A stretch of 64,000 bases of DNA from Desulfosarcina widdelii (GCF_009688965.1 NZ_AP021875.1:6820001-6884000), one strand, 5' to 3'. Shown: positions 1-10,086, counted from the first letter of the stretch. Numbers and translations are program-made. Notes: generated by a model from the sequence alone, not told the origin.

Positions 1-227
1 CGTTGGAAATCCATGAAACCGCTGCCATCAGTACTTTATGCATTTTCGGTCTGCATGCAATGTTGCGATGGCTGGCATCCCGGTTCGGGTATTCCCTCAA
101 CGGTAAACGCGGCTGGTTGGCCGAAATTCCAGGCCTGCTCGGTATCATCGGCCTTTTCGTGACGGCCTATCTCGGCGGTGAACTGGTTTACCAACTGGGT
201 GTCAATGTGGCGACTACGGTCCATTGA
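1..227 (+). CDS. DUF2231-like membrane protein, C-terminal fragment
   Basis: The reading frame is open at the left edge of the window, so the gene starts upstream and only about 74 C-terminal residues are visible. Two hydrophobic stretches are seen, roughly residues 8-25 and 42-60. The end reads TAYLGGELVYQLGVNV, which resembles the closing helix of DUF2231 predicted inner-membrane proteins (GGELVY..GV). Function is unknown. The Nramp-type transporter gene begins 73 bases downstream on the same strand with its own ribosome-binding site. The DUF2231 assignment is recognition from a short fragment and is only moderately sure. Confidence 0.55.
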   Translation, partial: LEIHETAAISTLCIFGLHAMLRWLASRFGYSLNGKRGWLAEIPGLLGIIGLFVTAYLGGELVYQLGVNVATTVH

Positions 228-300
228 CCGTCCGCTAACAACTCTCTCGAAATTGAATGCCCATGAGAAATAGATAAAACGGAAACAGGAGACTGTTCTC

Positions 301-2238
301 ATGCGCGGAACATCGTATTCCGACCGACCGGCGGCCGACCGCTTCGATAAAAAGATCGATGTAAAAAAACGGGGCGGCCTGCACCGGTTGATCGCTTTCG
401 TCGGGCCGGCCTATCTCGTCAGCGTGGGATACATGGATCCGGGAAACTGGGCAACGGACATCGAAGGAGGTGCCCGTTTTGGTTATATGTTGATCTGGGT
501 TTTGCTGATGTCCAACATCATGGCCTTGGTTTTACAGACATTGAGCGCCCGGCTGGGCATCGTTACCGGCCTGGATCTGGCCCAGGGCTGTCGGAGAGAG
601 TACTCAAAAGGGACCAACCTCTTTTTATGGGGGCTTGCCGAAATTGCCATTGCGGCTACCGATCTGGCGGAAATTCTTGGTACCATCGTCGGGTTGAACC
701 TGCTTTTCGGTCTACCCCTGCTCTGGGGCTGCGCGGTGACCGCCATGGACACCTTTTTGCTGCTGGCACTGCAGCGCCTGGGAATGCGCAAGATGGAGGC
801 CTTTATCGTCATGCTGGTGGCCACCATCGGGTCGTGCTTTTTCATCGAAGTCTACCTGGCCAAACCGGATTGGGGCGGTATCGCCGCCGGATTCATTCCA
901 CAAATGGATTCTTCGGCGATCTATGTGGCCATTGGCATGATTGGCGCCACGGTTATGCCGCACAATCTCTACCTGCATTCGTCTTTGGTCCAGTCACGGG
1001 CGGTATCCGACACCGTCACAGCCAAAAAGGAGGCCTGCCGGTTCAATCTGGTCGATTCCACGGTGGCGCTCAACGCGGCCTTTCTGGTGAACGCCGCGAT
1101 CCTGATCATGGCGGCGGCGGACTTTCACAGCCGGGGGATCATGGTCACTGAGATTCAGCAGGCGCACGGATTGCTCAGTGGCGTCCTGGGCTCCCGGCTG
1201 GCTCCCATCGCCTTCGCGGTGGCCCTGTTGGCGGCGGGGCAGAGTTCAACCATCACCGGCACCCTCTCGGGCCAGATTGTCATGGAAGGTTTTTTCAACA
1301 TGCGCATGCAGCCCTGGCTGCGACGTCTGGTGACCCGCGGCCTTGCCCTGGTGCCGGCCACAATCGTCGTCGCTCTGGCCGGCGACCACGGTTTATACCG
1401 GCTGCTGATTCTTTCCCAGGTCGTGCTAAGCCTGCAGCTGCCCTTCGCCATCATTCCACTGATCCATTTTACTTCCGACCCAGGCAAGATGGGAGGATTC
1501 GCCAATCGTCCCTGGCTTCAGACGGCGGCCTGGGCCATCGCAGCCATCATTGTCGCCCTGAACCTGAAACTGGTTTTCGATTCCATCGCCGATTGGGCCG
1601 GCAAACTTCCGCTATGGCAGAATATATTTTTAATGATTCCTCTCATCGGGGTTCTGGCGGTTCTCGTCATCATCACCGCAAAACCTTTTTTTCGACCCGG
1701 CCGCCGATGGGAGAGCGCGATCACGACCGACGCCGGTCGGGTGGCGGGAACCATTGCACCGCTTCGCGTGCGGCATATCGGTGTGGCCTTGCAGCATGCC
1801 CCTGGCGATGGGCAGATTCTTTCTTCGGCCGTAGCCGAAGCGCGCGGGCACCGTGCGGGAATCACCCTGCTGCATGTGGTCGACACTCCCGGCACGCTCA
1901 TGCTGGGGAAAGAAAGCTGGAGCCTGCATAGCGCAGAAGACGAACTTTATCTCGCCCATTTGACCCGTGAGATCGAAGACGCGGATCTTCCGGTGGAATT
2001 TCTTCTGCTCCACGGGCAGCCGGCCGAGGCCATCGTCGATGCCGTCCACGCTGCCGGCATCGATATGCTGGTGATGGGCTCGCACGGCCATCGAGGAATG
2101 GACGATCTGGTCTTCGGCCAGACCGTCTCGGCCGTGCGCCACGCCGTAGAGATTCCGGTGCTGGTGGTGCGAAGCTACGGCCGGGAACGTGCTCAGCGGA
2201 GCAACCATGCCGATGAGCTGAAATTCAAATCGGAATGA
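301..2238 (+). CDS. Nramp-family divalent metal transporter fused to a universal stress protein domain
   Basis: Residues 1 to about 470 form an Nramp/MntH-type proton-coupled Mn2+/Fe2+ transporter. The TM1 metal motif DPGN (near residue 46) and the TM6 motif MPHNLYLHS (near residue 219) are intact, so metal transport is likely. Residues from about 490 to the end form a UspA-type domain ending GSHGHRGMDDLVFGQ..IPVLVVR, close to the ATP-binding signature G-2x-G-9x-G but with Gln after the last Gly. The start ATG has AGGAGA upstream. At 645 residues it is about 200 longer than plain MntH, and the extra length is the Usp domain. Cytoplasmic nucleotide sensing that gates transport is inference. 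Confidence 0.9.
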   Translation: MRGTSYSDRPAADRFDKKIDVKKRGGLHRLIAFVGPAYLVSVGYMDPGNWATDIEGGARFGYMLIWVLLMSNIMALVLQTLSARLGIVTGLDLAQGCRREYSKGTNLFLWGLAEIAIAATDLAEILGTIVGLNLLFGLPLLWGCAVTAMDTFLLLALQRLGMRKMEAFIVMLVATIGSCFFIEVYLAKPDWGGIAAGFIPQMDSSAIYVAIGMIGATVMPHNLYLHSSLVQSRAVSDTVTAKKEACRFNLVDSTVALNAAFLVNAAILIMAAADFHSRGIMVTEIQQAHGLLSGVLGSRLAPIAFAVALLAAGQSSTITGTLSGQIVMEGFFNMRMQPWLRRLVTRGLALVPATIVVALAGDHGLYRLLILSQVVLSLQLPFAIIPLIHFTSDPGKMGGFANRPWLQTAAWAIAAIIVALNLKLVFDSIADWAGKLPLWQNIFLMIPLIGVLAVLVIITAKPFFRPGRRWESAITTDAGRVAGTIAPLRVRHIGVALQHAPGDGQILSSAVAEARGHRAGITLLHVVDTPGTLMLGKESWSLHSAEDELYLAHLTREIEDADLPVEFLLLHGQPAEAIVDAVHAAGIDMLVMGSHGHRGMDDLVFGQTVSAVRHAVEIPVLVVRSYGRERAQRSNHADELKFKSE

Positions 2239-2344
2239 ACAGGACAAAAGAGTTTGCAATGGGCTCCATGGTAAAAATAACGGGGAGAGGTGGATGTGCA
2301 ATTGCACGGCTATCCGTCGGCGAAAATCGATGTCCGGCGCTGCA

Positions 2345-4786
2345 CTACAGGTAAAAGAAATACGTCATTGCCACCAGGATGATGATGTAAATAACCGCCA
2401 GCCCACCGCCGATCCTGATGTAGTCGCGGGTCCTGTATTCACCGGGCCCCATGTAAAGCGCATTTACCTGGTGGGTCGGCAGAATGAAGGAGTTGGACAC
2501 CCCGAGCCCTACGACAATGGCGGCCACCCGCGGATCGACGCCGATCTGGTTGGCGATGGAGATCCCCAGCGGGATCAGCAGCGTGCAGGCGCCGACATTG
2601 GAAATGACCATGGTGAATCCGCAACTCAGGGCGGCCAGAAGAATTAGCAGCAGCAGAGGATTCATCAGGGGGCCGAGACCGGCGACAATGCCCCTGGCAA
2701 TCCACTGGGCCGTACCGGTCTGATTCATGGCCATCCCCAACGGGATGAGTCCTCCCAGCAGGAATACCGTGCGCCAATCGACCGCCCGGTATGCTTCATT
2801 GATCGATATGACCCGCGTTAGAACCATACATACGGCGCCCAGCATGAGACAAACCGACAGTGGAATCGGATTGTAGGACTGGCTCTGAAAATAGAAGCTC
2901 GACAGAAGCATCAGGCCCAGCGTTACCATGAAACAGATCGATGCCCAGGCGGCTTTTTCAGGTTTGTGAAATTCTTTTTCAAAAGGCGTGATGATGATCA
3001 GGTTCCGGTGAAGGTCTTCCAGGGCGTGCAGTTGCTCCCAGGTGCCGTGCAGCAGCACCGCATCACCGGCTTGAAGGGGGCGGTCGGCCAGTTGTCGATA
3101 ATAGGCTTTGTCGGATTGATGAATGGCCAGGGCATTCAGTCCGAAGGTCTCGCGAAATCGGATTTCCCTGATGGTTTTACCGATCAGTCCGGACCGGGGC
3201 GACACCACACCTTCCACGATTCCCGCCAACGAAGGATTGAACATATCGTTTTTGAAAAATTCCGGTTCCTCTTTCAGATCCAGTCCGTATGCGCTCACGA
3301 ATCTTTCAACGGCTTTGACCGGACCGTAGACACACAGGAAATGACCCGGTTGCACCGTCATGTCTGGAAGCGGGGCAACCTTGCAGGTGCCGTCGATTTC
3401 GGCCGAAGCCACGATATTGACAAGATACCGCCTGCGTATCTGCATTACGGTAAGCGGAAGCCGGGCCGGTCGGAAATCCTCGGGAACATGAATCTCAAAG
3501 GGCCCCTTGATCAGGGGGTAGGCGTCGAGGATGCCTTCGCGGGCAGGATCGACGGGTTTATTCGAATCAGAAGAGGATTTCTCCTGTCGTCCGGCGAGCA
3601 TACCCAATCCTACCGTCGAAAGATAGGCAATCCCGCCGACCACCAATGCAAGGCCGATGGGCGTCAGTTCCAGAAATGCGAATTTGGGCATCCCGGAGGG
3701 AAGAATGTCGTTAAGCAGGATCAGGGGGCTGGTCCCGATCATGGTCAGGGTGCCGCCAAGGATGGCCGCCATGCCGATGGGCATGAGCACCCGCGAAATG
3801 GGGATTTTCAGCCGGTAAGAGGCAACCAGGCGGATAGCGGGCAGGAAGAGCACCGCAGCGCCGGTATTTTGCATGACGCTGGAGATGACGGCGATCAGAC
3901 CCGAGAAGATAACCGTCAGTCGTCGTGAACTTCTGCCGACGCGTTTGAGCAGCGGTTGAATCATGCGATTGACCAGTCCGGCCCGGTTCAACCCGTAGCT
4001 GATGATCATTACGCCGATGATCGCCACCACGGCGTTGCTGCTGAGTCCTTTGAACGTGTCCCGGGCGTTTAAGAGCCCCAACTCGGGAAGCAGCACCATC
4101 ATCGCGATGGCGACCACGTCCACACGCACCCACTCAACGATAAAGAGAAAAACAGCGGCCGCGATGATCGTCAGCATCAGGACTTTGGTCTTCAGATGGG
4201 TGTCGATTTCGAAAGGCAGGCGGTGGACGCCCATATCCTGGACCTTGAGGTTCCTCGCATCGACCAGTTCGCCATAGATGTCCATCCAGAAAGAGTGGCT
4301 GCCGGCAATGGTCCGCGGATTGACGATGTAGTCCACTGTTGCGGTCAGGGGCTGTGTATCGGAACAGGAAGGGCGTTTGAATTTCACCAGAATATGACGA
4401 TAGGGCCGGTCCGGGTGGATCCTGTCGATAAATGCGATGCCGCTGTCTTCCGGAACGGCGATATAGATGACCAGTGGAACCGCCTTCTCCCGGTCCCATC
4501 GCACCTGTTTGCCAACGGTGTTCTCGGGCGCTGTCAGCCGCGCTTCCAGTTCGAAGCTGCCGGATTCCCCGGCAATCAGGGTTTTAAGGGGCTGCTTGAT
4601 CCTTACTTCAATATATTTGGGGGAACGGGAAGATCCGGTGCGCTGCGATGCGGCAACCGGCTGCGGTGGCTTGGGTGATGGGGGTGGCGCTCCTTCGGCG
4701 TTTTGAGGAAAAAAAGGGAAATTCATGACAACGGCCACCGAAACGGCCAGGCGTGCAATCCACAAAAGCCCTTTTAAGATCCCCAT
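2345..4786 (-). CDS. SLC13-type permease with TrkA-C (RCK_C) domains and an extracytoplasmic N-terminal domain
   Basis: An 813-residue inner-membrane protein. Residues 1-32 look like a signal peptide followed by a Pro-rich linker. About 45-200 form a beta-rich, presumably periplasmic, domain. The first membrane helix of the core follows near 208, and the core carries the SLC13/DASS-like stretch FKGLSSNAVVAIIG. Two RCK_C-like domains lie near 428-505 and 520-610 in the central cytoplasmic loop, as is usual for this subfamily. More helices follow and the protein ends hydrophobic. The substrate cannot be told; dicarboxylates, sulfate or other anions are family options. The ATG lacks a clear Shine-Dalgarno sequence. 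It converges with the Nramp gene. Confidence 0.85.
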   Translation of the reverse strand: MGILKGLLWIARLAVSVAVVMNFPFFPQNAEGAPPPSPKPPQPVAASQRTGSSRSPKYIEVRIKQPLKTLIAGESGSFELEARLTAPENTVGKQVRWDREKAVPLVIYIAVPEDSGIAFIDRIHPDRPYRHILVKFKRPSCSDTQPLTATVDYIVNPRTIAGSHSFWMDIYGELVDARNLKVQDMGVHRLPFEIDTHLKTKVLMLTIIAAAVFLFIVEWVRVDVVAIAMMVLLPELGLLNARDTFKGLSSNAVVAIIGVMIISYGLNRAGLVNRMIQPLLKRVGRSSRRLTVIFSGLIAVISSVMQNTGAAVLFLPAIRLVASYRLKIPISRVLMPIGMAAILGGTLTMIGTSPLILLNDILPSGMPKFAFLELTPIGLALVVGGIAYLSTVGLGMLAGRQEKSSSDSNKPVDPAREGILDAYPLIKGPFEIHVPEDFRPARLPLTVMQIRRRYLVNIVASAEIDGTCKVAPLPDMTVQPGHFLCVYGPVKAVERFVSAYGLDLKEEPEFFKNDMFNPSLAGIVEGVVSPRSGLIGKTIREIRFRETFGLNALAIHQSDKAYYRQLADRPLQAGDAVLLHGTWEQLHALEDLHRNLIIITPFEKEFHKPEKAAWASICFMVTLGLMLLSSFYFQSQSYNPIPLSVCLMLGAVCMVLTRVISINEAYRAVDWRTVFLLGGLIPLGMAMNQTGTAQWIARGIVAGLGPLMNPLLLLILLAALSCGFTMVISNVGACTLLIPLGISIANQIGVDPRVAAIVVGLGVSNSFILPTHQVNALYMGPGEYRTRDYIRIGGGLAVIYIIILVAMTYFFYL

Positions 4787-4841
4787 AAAAAAATTTTACC
4801 ATAAAGCCGATGAAAGTCAAATTCAGGAATTGTGCCGGCCC

Positions 4842-6140
4842 TTACCGGAAATGCTCCAGAAGAAGATTGCCCCGCCGCCACAACCGGTAGGCACCCTCCA
4901 CGGCAAAGGCCAAAAACAGCATGGCCGCCAGGACCCAGATGTGGGACGGTGAATGCTGCCAAGTATAGTGCAGCAGGCTGTAGAGCGCACCCAGGCAGAG
5001 CAGAACGCCTGCGATGGATATCCAGCGCCGGCTGCCGGTCTTCTCGGCCAGGTGGACGTTGGCGGCGTTGACAGCGGCAAAAATGAGCAGAAAGCCGGTG
5101 CTGCCCATGGTCGAAATGCTTGACAGGTCGAAACAATTGGCGACCAGCAAGGTGGCGCCGCTGGTAATCAAAAGGCCCTCCACCGGTCGGTTCCACAATT
5201 TGCGCTCCAGGATTTCCGGCAGCTCGCCGTCCTTGGCAATGGTGTAGCTGAGACGGGCGGCGCCATACAGGGTCGCGTTGATGGCCGACAGGGTGGAGAG
5301 AAGGGCCGCCACGGTGATCAGCAGGTACCCGAAAGATCCCAGAAAAGGTTTGGCCGCCTCCGCCAGGGCATAATCCTTGGCAGCGACGATCCGGTCAACC
5401 GGCAAATTGCCCACCGTCACCGCGGCTACCAAGACATAAAGCAGGATGACGAAACCGACGGCCGAGTAGTAGGCGCGTGGCAGGGTCCGGTTTGGGTCGC
5501 GGACATCCGCAGCGGTGTTGGCAATCAGCTCGAAGCCTTCGTAGGCCAGAAAAATGATCATCGCCCCGGCGAGAATGCTCGTGGCCGAAGGCCAACTGCC
5601 CGCGGCAATCCTCGAAACATCGATGGTCCAGGCGCCCACGCCGGTAAAAAAGAGCAAAATTCCGATCTTGGCGGCGACAATCCAGGTTTCGGCGCGGCCG
5701 ATGGTTTCGACATTGAGAAAATTGAGACCGGTGACCCCCAGCACCGCGACGCTGATCAGTATGTGCTTGCCTAACGAACGGAAACCTTCCGGAAACATGG
5801 CGGCGCCATAACTGCCAAAGGCGTAGGCGTACAGAGAAAGCATGACGATGTAGCTGATCCAGAGAAGAACGTTGGCTGTCCCGGTGAAAAGGCCCGCGCC
5901 AAACGCCTGGTCCAGAAAGACCACGGTGCCGCCCTGTCCGGGAAAGGTCACCGACAGCCGGGTGTAGGCGTAAGCGGTCGCCATGGCCACCAGACCGGCA
6001 GCCAGGAACGCCAGCGGTGCGGCACCATGGGTCATCTGTACGGAAAGCCCCAGGACGGCGAAAATGCCGCCGCCGACCATGCCGCCGATGCCGATGGCCA
6101 CCACCGGCCAGTATCCGATTTTCTTTTCAACCTGATCCAT
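4842..6140 (-). CDS. APC-superfamily amino acid permease
   Basis: A 432-residue protein with about twelve hydrophobic segments. The N-terminal glycine-rich helix GIGGMVGGGIFAVLG is the hallmark substrate-binding TM1 of APC permeases. Later hydrophobic segments and the stretch FLAYEGFELIANTAADVRDP (TM6 region) also match the family. Likely a proton- or sodium-coupled amino acid or amine importer; the substrate is unknown. The start ATG has AAGGACGAG about nine bases upstream. Same strand as the SLC13 gene, 55 bases upstream of it, so co-transcription is possible. Confidence 0.88.
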   Translation of the reverse strand: MDQVEKKIGYWPVVAIGIGGMVGGGIFAVLGLSVQMTHGAAPLAFLAAGLVAMATAYAYTRLSVTFPGQGGTVVFLDQAFGAGLFTGTANVLLWISYIVMLSLYAYAFGSYGAAMFPEGFRSLGKHILISVAVLGVTGLNFLNVETIGRAETWIVAAKIGILLFFTGVGAWTIDVSRIAAGSWPSATSILAGAMIIFLAYEGFELIANTAADVRDPNRTLPRAYYSAVGFVILLYVLVAAVTVGNLPVDRIVAAKDYALAEAAKPFLGSFGYLLITVAALLSTLSAINATLYGAARLSYTIAKDGELPEILERKLWNRPVEGLLITSGATLLVANCFDLSSISTMGSTGFLLIFAAVNAANVHLAEKTGSRRWISIAGVLLCLGALYSLLHYTWQHSPSHIWVLAAMLFLAFAVEGAYRLWRRGNLLLEHFR

Positions 6141-6221
6141 CGATAACTCGTCCTTTCATTCCGGCAAAGCATATGCAAGTTCGCAAGATGAGCAGCGAGC
6201 ATTGGTCTGCAGATCGGCCGG

Positions 6222-8180
6222 CTAATGTGCAGCAGCAAGCTTTGGACCTTTTTCATCCGAATTTTCTCGGGGTGCCGGGCCTGGTCCCAGAATACGCTGG
6301 ATGTCTTTTCCATCGATTTTTTCTTTTTCCAGAAGCAGTGCAGCCATGGCTTCCAGCTCGCTGCGATGGGCAGAGAGAATCTGCCGGGCGGAACGGTAGG
6401 CCTCATCGATGATTGCCTGGGACTCATGGTCGATCAACGCCTCCAGGCTTTCCGAACGCCGCTGCGTGGATGGCCCCTGGTTTAAAAACGGGTTGGAAGC
6501 CCGTTCCACCAATGATCGGTTGGGCATCTGCTCGCTCATCCCGTAAACCGTGAGCATGTTGCGCACGATATCGGCCACCTTCTCCAGATCGTTGGCCGCC
6601 CCCGTGGATATTTCACCGAATACCAGTTCTTCGGAGGCGCGACCGCCCAGAAGACCCTTGATCTTGCCCAGCAGTTCACTGCGGGACATGAGAAAACGAT
6701 CCTCCAGGGGCGTTTGCAGCGTGTATCCCAGAGCGCCGATGCCACGGGGAATAATGGAGACTTTCTGGACCGGATCGGCCCCCGGTGTGAAGTGCCCGAC
6801 GATGGCATGGCCCGATTCATGGTAGGCCACTACCTGGCGCTCGTGGGGATTGATCAGCTTGTTTTTCTTCTCCAGGCCGGCGATGACCCGCTCGATGGCA
6901 TCCTGGAAATCTTTTTGCCGGACGGTTTGCCGATCCCTGCGCGAAGCCAGCAGTGCCGCTTCGTTGCAGATATTGGCAATCTCGGCCCCGGCAAGTCCGG
7001 GTGTCTCGGCGGCCAGTTTCCGGAAGTCGACCTGATCGTCCAGGATCAAAGCGCGGGTGTGAACGACAAAGGTCTCCATGCGACCTTTCAGATCGGGCCG
7101 GTCTACCAGGATCTGACGGTCGAAGCGCCCGGGACGCAGCAGCGCCGGGTCGAGTACTTCGGGACGGTTGGTGGCCCCCATGATGATGATGCCGGTCTGA
7201 GGATCGAAACCGTCCATCTCCGTGAGCAGTTGGTTGAGTGTGTTCTCCCGTTCGTCGTTGCCGCCCATGACCATTCCCTGTGCGCGGTTTTTGCCCACAG
7301 CGTCCAATTCGTCGATGAAGATGATGCAGGGTGCCTTGGCCTTAGCATCCTTGAACAGGTCGCGCACCCGAGCTGCTCCGACGCCCACGAACATCTCCAC
7401 AAAATCGGAGCCGCTAAGATTGAAAAACGGTACCCCCGCCTCGCCGGCAACGGCCCTGGCCAGCAGGGTTTTCCCCGTCCCCGGAGGTCCAACCAGAAGG
7501 ATTCCTTTGGGCAGCTTGGCGCCCAGACGGGTATACCGCTCCGGACTTTTAAGAAATGAAACCACCTCCCGGACCTCCTCGACAGCCTCATCCACACCGG
7601 CAACATCTTGAAAGGTGACTTTTTGGGACGGGTCCACGGCATAGATGCGGGCCTTGTTCCTGCCGACATCCAGAAAACCGACGCCTTTATTCATGCGGCG
7701 GGCCAGAAATCGACCGAGTAGAATGAAAAAGGCCAGCGGCAGGATCCAGTTTGAGAGAAAATTGGTCAACCAGTGGGATTCGATTTTGCCCCGGTAGTCT
7801 ACGCCATGGGATTGGAGATCGGCGATCAGGCGGGGGTCCTCGAGGCGGTCAACCACGAACTGGTGTTCAACCTGCTTCTGGGCCTTGTCTCTGAACAGCC
7901 CGAAGTCAAGGTTCCAGGGTGCCTTCTTGCGGGGCGGCTGGAATACCGGTGTCTCGTTGCCGTTGCTTTTAGCGTTCGATGCGGCCGACTTCTCCAAGCC
8001 GAAGATGCGACGGTCTTCCAAGAGCACACTTTGAATCCGATCATTGGCCAGCAAATCGCGGAATTTGCTGTAGGAGATCTCCTTGACCGCAGCACCGCTG
8101 AAGAATATCGACTCGAGCAGGATGACGGTGAAAAATACCAACACGTAATAACTTAGTGAGAATTTATGCTGCTGTTTCAT
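6222..8180 (-). CDS. ftsH: ATP-dependent zinc metalloprotease FtsH
   Basis: Membrane-anchored AAA+ protease that degrades damaged or unassembled membrane proteins and regulators. Domain order: an N-terminal helix (about 8-25), a periplasmic domain, a second helix (about 140-158), an AAA module with Walker A GPPGTGKT (near 233) and Walker B IIFIDELDAVG, the second region of homology, then the M41 protease with HESGH zinc motif (near 453). The length of 652 is typical. It starts 12 bases after the htrA-like gene with GAGGAAG upstream of the ATG, so the two envelope quality-control proteases probably share a transcript. Confidence 0.97.
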   Translation of the reverse strand: MKQQHKFSLSYYVLVFFTVILLESIFFSGAAVKEISYSKFRDLLANDRIQSVLLEDRRIFGLEKSAASNAKSNGNETPVFQPPRKKAPWNLDFGLFRDKAQKQVEHQFVVDRLEDPRLIADLQSHGVDYRGKIESHWLTNFLSNWILPLAFFILLGRFLARRMNKGVGFLDVGRNKARIYAVDPSQKVTFQDVAGVDEAVEEVREVVSFLKSPERYTRLGAKLPKGILLVGPPGTGKTLLARAVAGEAGVPFFNLSGSDFVEMFVGVGAARVRDLFKDAKAKAPCIIFIDELDAVGKNRAQGMVMGGNDERENTLNQLLTEMDGFDPQTGIIIMGATNRPEVLDPALLRPGRFDRQILVDRPDLKGRMETFVVHTRALILDDQVDFRKLAAETPGLAGAEIANICNEAALLASRRDRQTVRQKDFQDAIERVIAGLEKKNKLINPHERQVVAYHESGHAIVGHFTPGADPVQKVSIIPRGIGALGYTLQTPLEDRFLMSRSELLGKIKGLLGGRASEELVFGEISTGAANDLEKVADIVRNMLTVYGMSEQMPNRSLVERASNPFLNQGPSTQRRSESLEALIDHESQAIIDEAYRSARQILSAHRSELEAMAALLLEKEKIDGKDIQRILGPGPAPRENSDEKGPKLAAAH

Positions 8181-8192
8181 GATGCGCTTCCT

Positions 8193-9674
8193 CTATCCGA
8201 TGGTCACCTGAACGAAACCGGTCTGTCCGGTTCGATGATCCAGCGCTTTGAACAGAACCTGTTGATGGGGCGGCAACGATTTGATCATGGCCACGAATCC
8301 TTCGACACTTTTAACGGGCAGGTTGTTGACATCCAGGATGACATCGTCCTTTTCAAACCCGGCCGTATCCAGCGCCCCTTCGTGATCCAGCGAGGCAATG
8401 GCGATCCCCTGACCCGCTTCAATACCGTATTGCCGCATTTCGCTTTCCTTGAGCGGCCTGATCACCGCTCCCAGGCGATCTTCCAGAGAAGCTGCGATAC
8501 GGCGCACGGCGTCCTCCATACTGCCGATGGTTACAGTCAGATCAATGGACTTTCCGTCACGGGACACGGTCAAATCGGCAGTATCCCCCACCGGCGTATC
8601 CCCCACGCGGCGCTGCAGTGCAGCGGCATCCTGGATGGGATCTCCATGGAACCGGACCACCAGATCACCTTTTTTCAGACCGGCTTTGGCGGCCGGACTG
8701 TTCGGAACCACATCGGCGATCAGGGCGCCTTTGTTATCCTTGCGCTGCATGGATTTTACCTGTTGGGGTGTCAGGTCACGGATGCTGACCCCCAGCCAGC
8801 CGCGAATCACCTTCCCATGGTCGATCAGGGCCTTGGCCACATGGACGGCCATGTTGCTGGGAATGGCGAACCCGATGCCTTCGAACCCGCCCGACTCGGT
8901 CGCGATGGCTGCATTGACGCCGATCACCTGGCCCGAGAGGTTAATCAACGGGCCGCCGCTGTTGCCCGGGTTGATGGCCGCATCGGTCTGCAAATAATCC
9001 TGGTAGGAGGTCGGATCGAGAACGCCTCGCCGATGCTTGGCACTGACGATTCCCTGGGTGACGGTCTGGTCGAGTCCCCGGGGATGGCCGATGGCCACCA
9101 CCCAGTCGCCAACTTCCATTTTGTCCGAATCACCAAAAGTTACCGCTGGAAGTTTCTTCCCGGCATCGATTTGAATTACTGCCAAATCCGTTTTGGGATC
9201 GGTTCCCACCAGTTTGGCCGGGTACGACGTGCCGTCGGCCAGCAGGGCATTGATCTCCGCTGCGCCTGCAACCACATGGTTGTTGGTCAGGATATGCCCA
9301 TCTTCATCAATGAGCATGCCGGTTCCCAGTCCCCGCAACTCCTGCCGGAATTTTTGCGGTGGTTGGGGGCCGTTGAAAAAGAAATGGAAAAACGGTTCGT
9401 TGCCAAATGGCAGCGTGGGGTTGGCGATCTCCCGGCGCTGGGTGACGTCGATGTGTACCACGGCCGGGATGTTTTCGTGGGCAACCTGGGCGATAGCGCT
9501 TCGCCAAGTCGATGCCGATGGGGCGGCAGTCGTCGGTTCAAGCTGCACGTCCTTGGACACGGGAGCCACCGCGACCTTGTCGGAAGATGAATGACATTGG
9601 GTCAATCCCAGGGCCAGCAGCGCCATCAGGCCTGCCAGTACATATTTTTGCCGGATTTTTTCTCGGGTTTTCAT
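8193..9674 (-). CDS. DegP/HtrA-family serine protease (Do-like), predicted lipoprotein
   Basis: Periplasmic quality-control protease. The N-terminus carries a hydrophobic segment ending LTQC, a plausible lipobox, so lipidation is predicted; soluble DegP lacks this. The trypsin-like domain shows the triad His in LTNNHVV, Asp in DLAVIQID and Ser in NPGNSGGPL. Two PDZ domains follow (about 290-380 and 400-490). The start has GGAGGGCAAT directly before the ATG. It is the first gene of a pair with ftsH. About 230 bases upstream of it carry no other gene and should hold its promoter. Confidence 0.95.
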   Translation of the reverse strand: MKTREKIRQKYVLAGLMALLALGLTQCHSSSDKVAVAPVSKDVQLEPTTAAPSASTWRSAIAQVAHENIPAVVHIDVTQRREIANPTLPFGNEPFFHFFFNGPQPPQKFRQELRGLGTGMLIDEDGHILTNNHVVAGAAEINALLADGTSYPAKLVGTDPKTDLAVIQIDAGKKLPAVTFGDSDKMEVGDWVVAIGHPRGLDQTVTQGIVSAKHRRGVLDPTSYQDYLQTDAAINPGNSGGPLINLSGQVIGVNAAIATESGGFEGIGFAIPSNMAVHVAKALIDHGKVIRGWLGVSIRDLTPQQVKSMQRKDNKGALIADVVPNSPAAKAGLKKGDLVVRFHGDPIQDAAALQRRVGDTPVGDTADLTVSRDGKSIDLTVTIGSMEDAVRRIAASLEDRLGAVIRPLKESEMRQYGIEAGQGIAIASLDHEGALDTAGFEKDDVILDVNNLPVKSVEGFVAMIKSLPPHQQVLFKALDHRTGQTGFVQVTIG

Positions 9675-9903
9675 ATTGCCCTCCTTTGACGTGGATAGGA
9701 TTGTCTGCCGAGGCGGCGTCTACCTTTTGACTGTAAAAGTAAACTCGGTGGTCAAAGAAGGGTATAAGCGAGCTTCTCATTTTAATGTAGGACCAGGTGG
9801 GGATCTCTTGTCGGAAAAATTCCTACGCCAAGACGATTTGGTGCACGGAAAAAGCCCCGGCAGAAAGACGGCGGTCCCGGTTTCACTCGTTCAGCGGCAG
9901 GTA

Positions 9904-10086
9904 TCAGGTCTTGGTGTCCTCGTCCGGTCGATCCTTTGCTTCGGTAATGGTCACCCGCATGCCGGGGCTGAGTGAAAAATATTCTCCAGACCGGGTGACG
10001 ATGCCTATCTCGTGATGGCCGCAGCACTCGCACTGCCTGGCGGTTATCGTGCCTTCCAGCGGCAGGTCGGGAGTAGACGGCTTCAT
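9904..10086 (-). CDS. Small cysteine-containing protein of unknown function
   Basis: A 60-residue protein with a CECCGHHEIG motif (residues 19-28), which could bind a metal, and a basic-acidic tail. Its ATG overlaps the stop codon of the upstream molybdenum-carrier-like gene by four bases (ATGA), which argues for translational coupling and that it is real. No family was recognised. The remaining 229 bases up to the HtrA gene hold no gene. Confidence 0.6.
   Translation of the reverse strand: MKPSTPDLPLEGTITARQCECCGHHEIGIVTRSGEYFSLSPGMRVTITEAKDRPDEDTKT

Noticed and set aside
8166..9590. Long open frame antisense to the HtrA-like gene
   Set aside because: The minus-strand frame has catalytic motifs, a signal peptide and a ribosome-binding site; the plus frame has none.
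9675..9903. A possible small gene upstream of the HtrA-like gene
   Set aside because: No open frame with a start signal or domain; more likely promoter and leader sequence.
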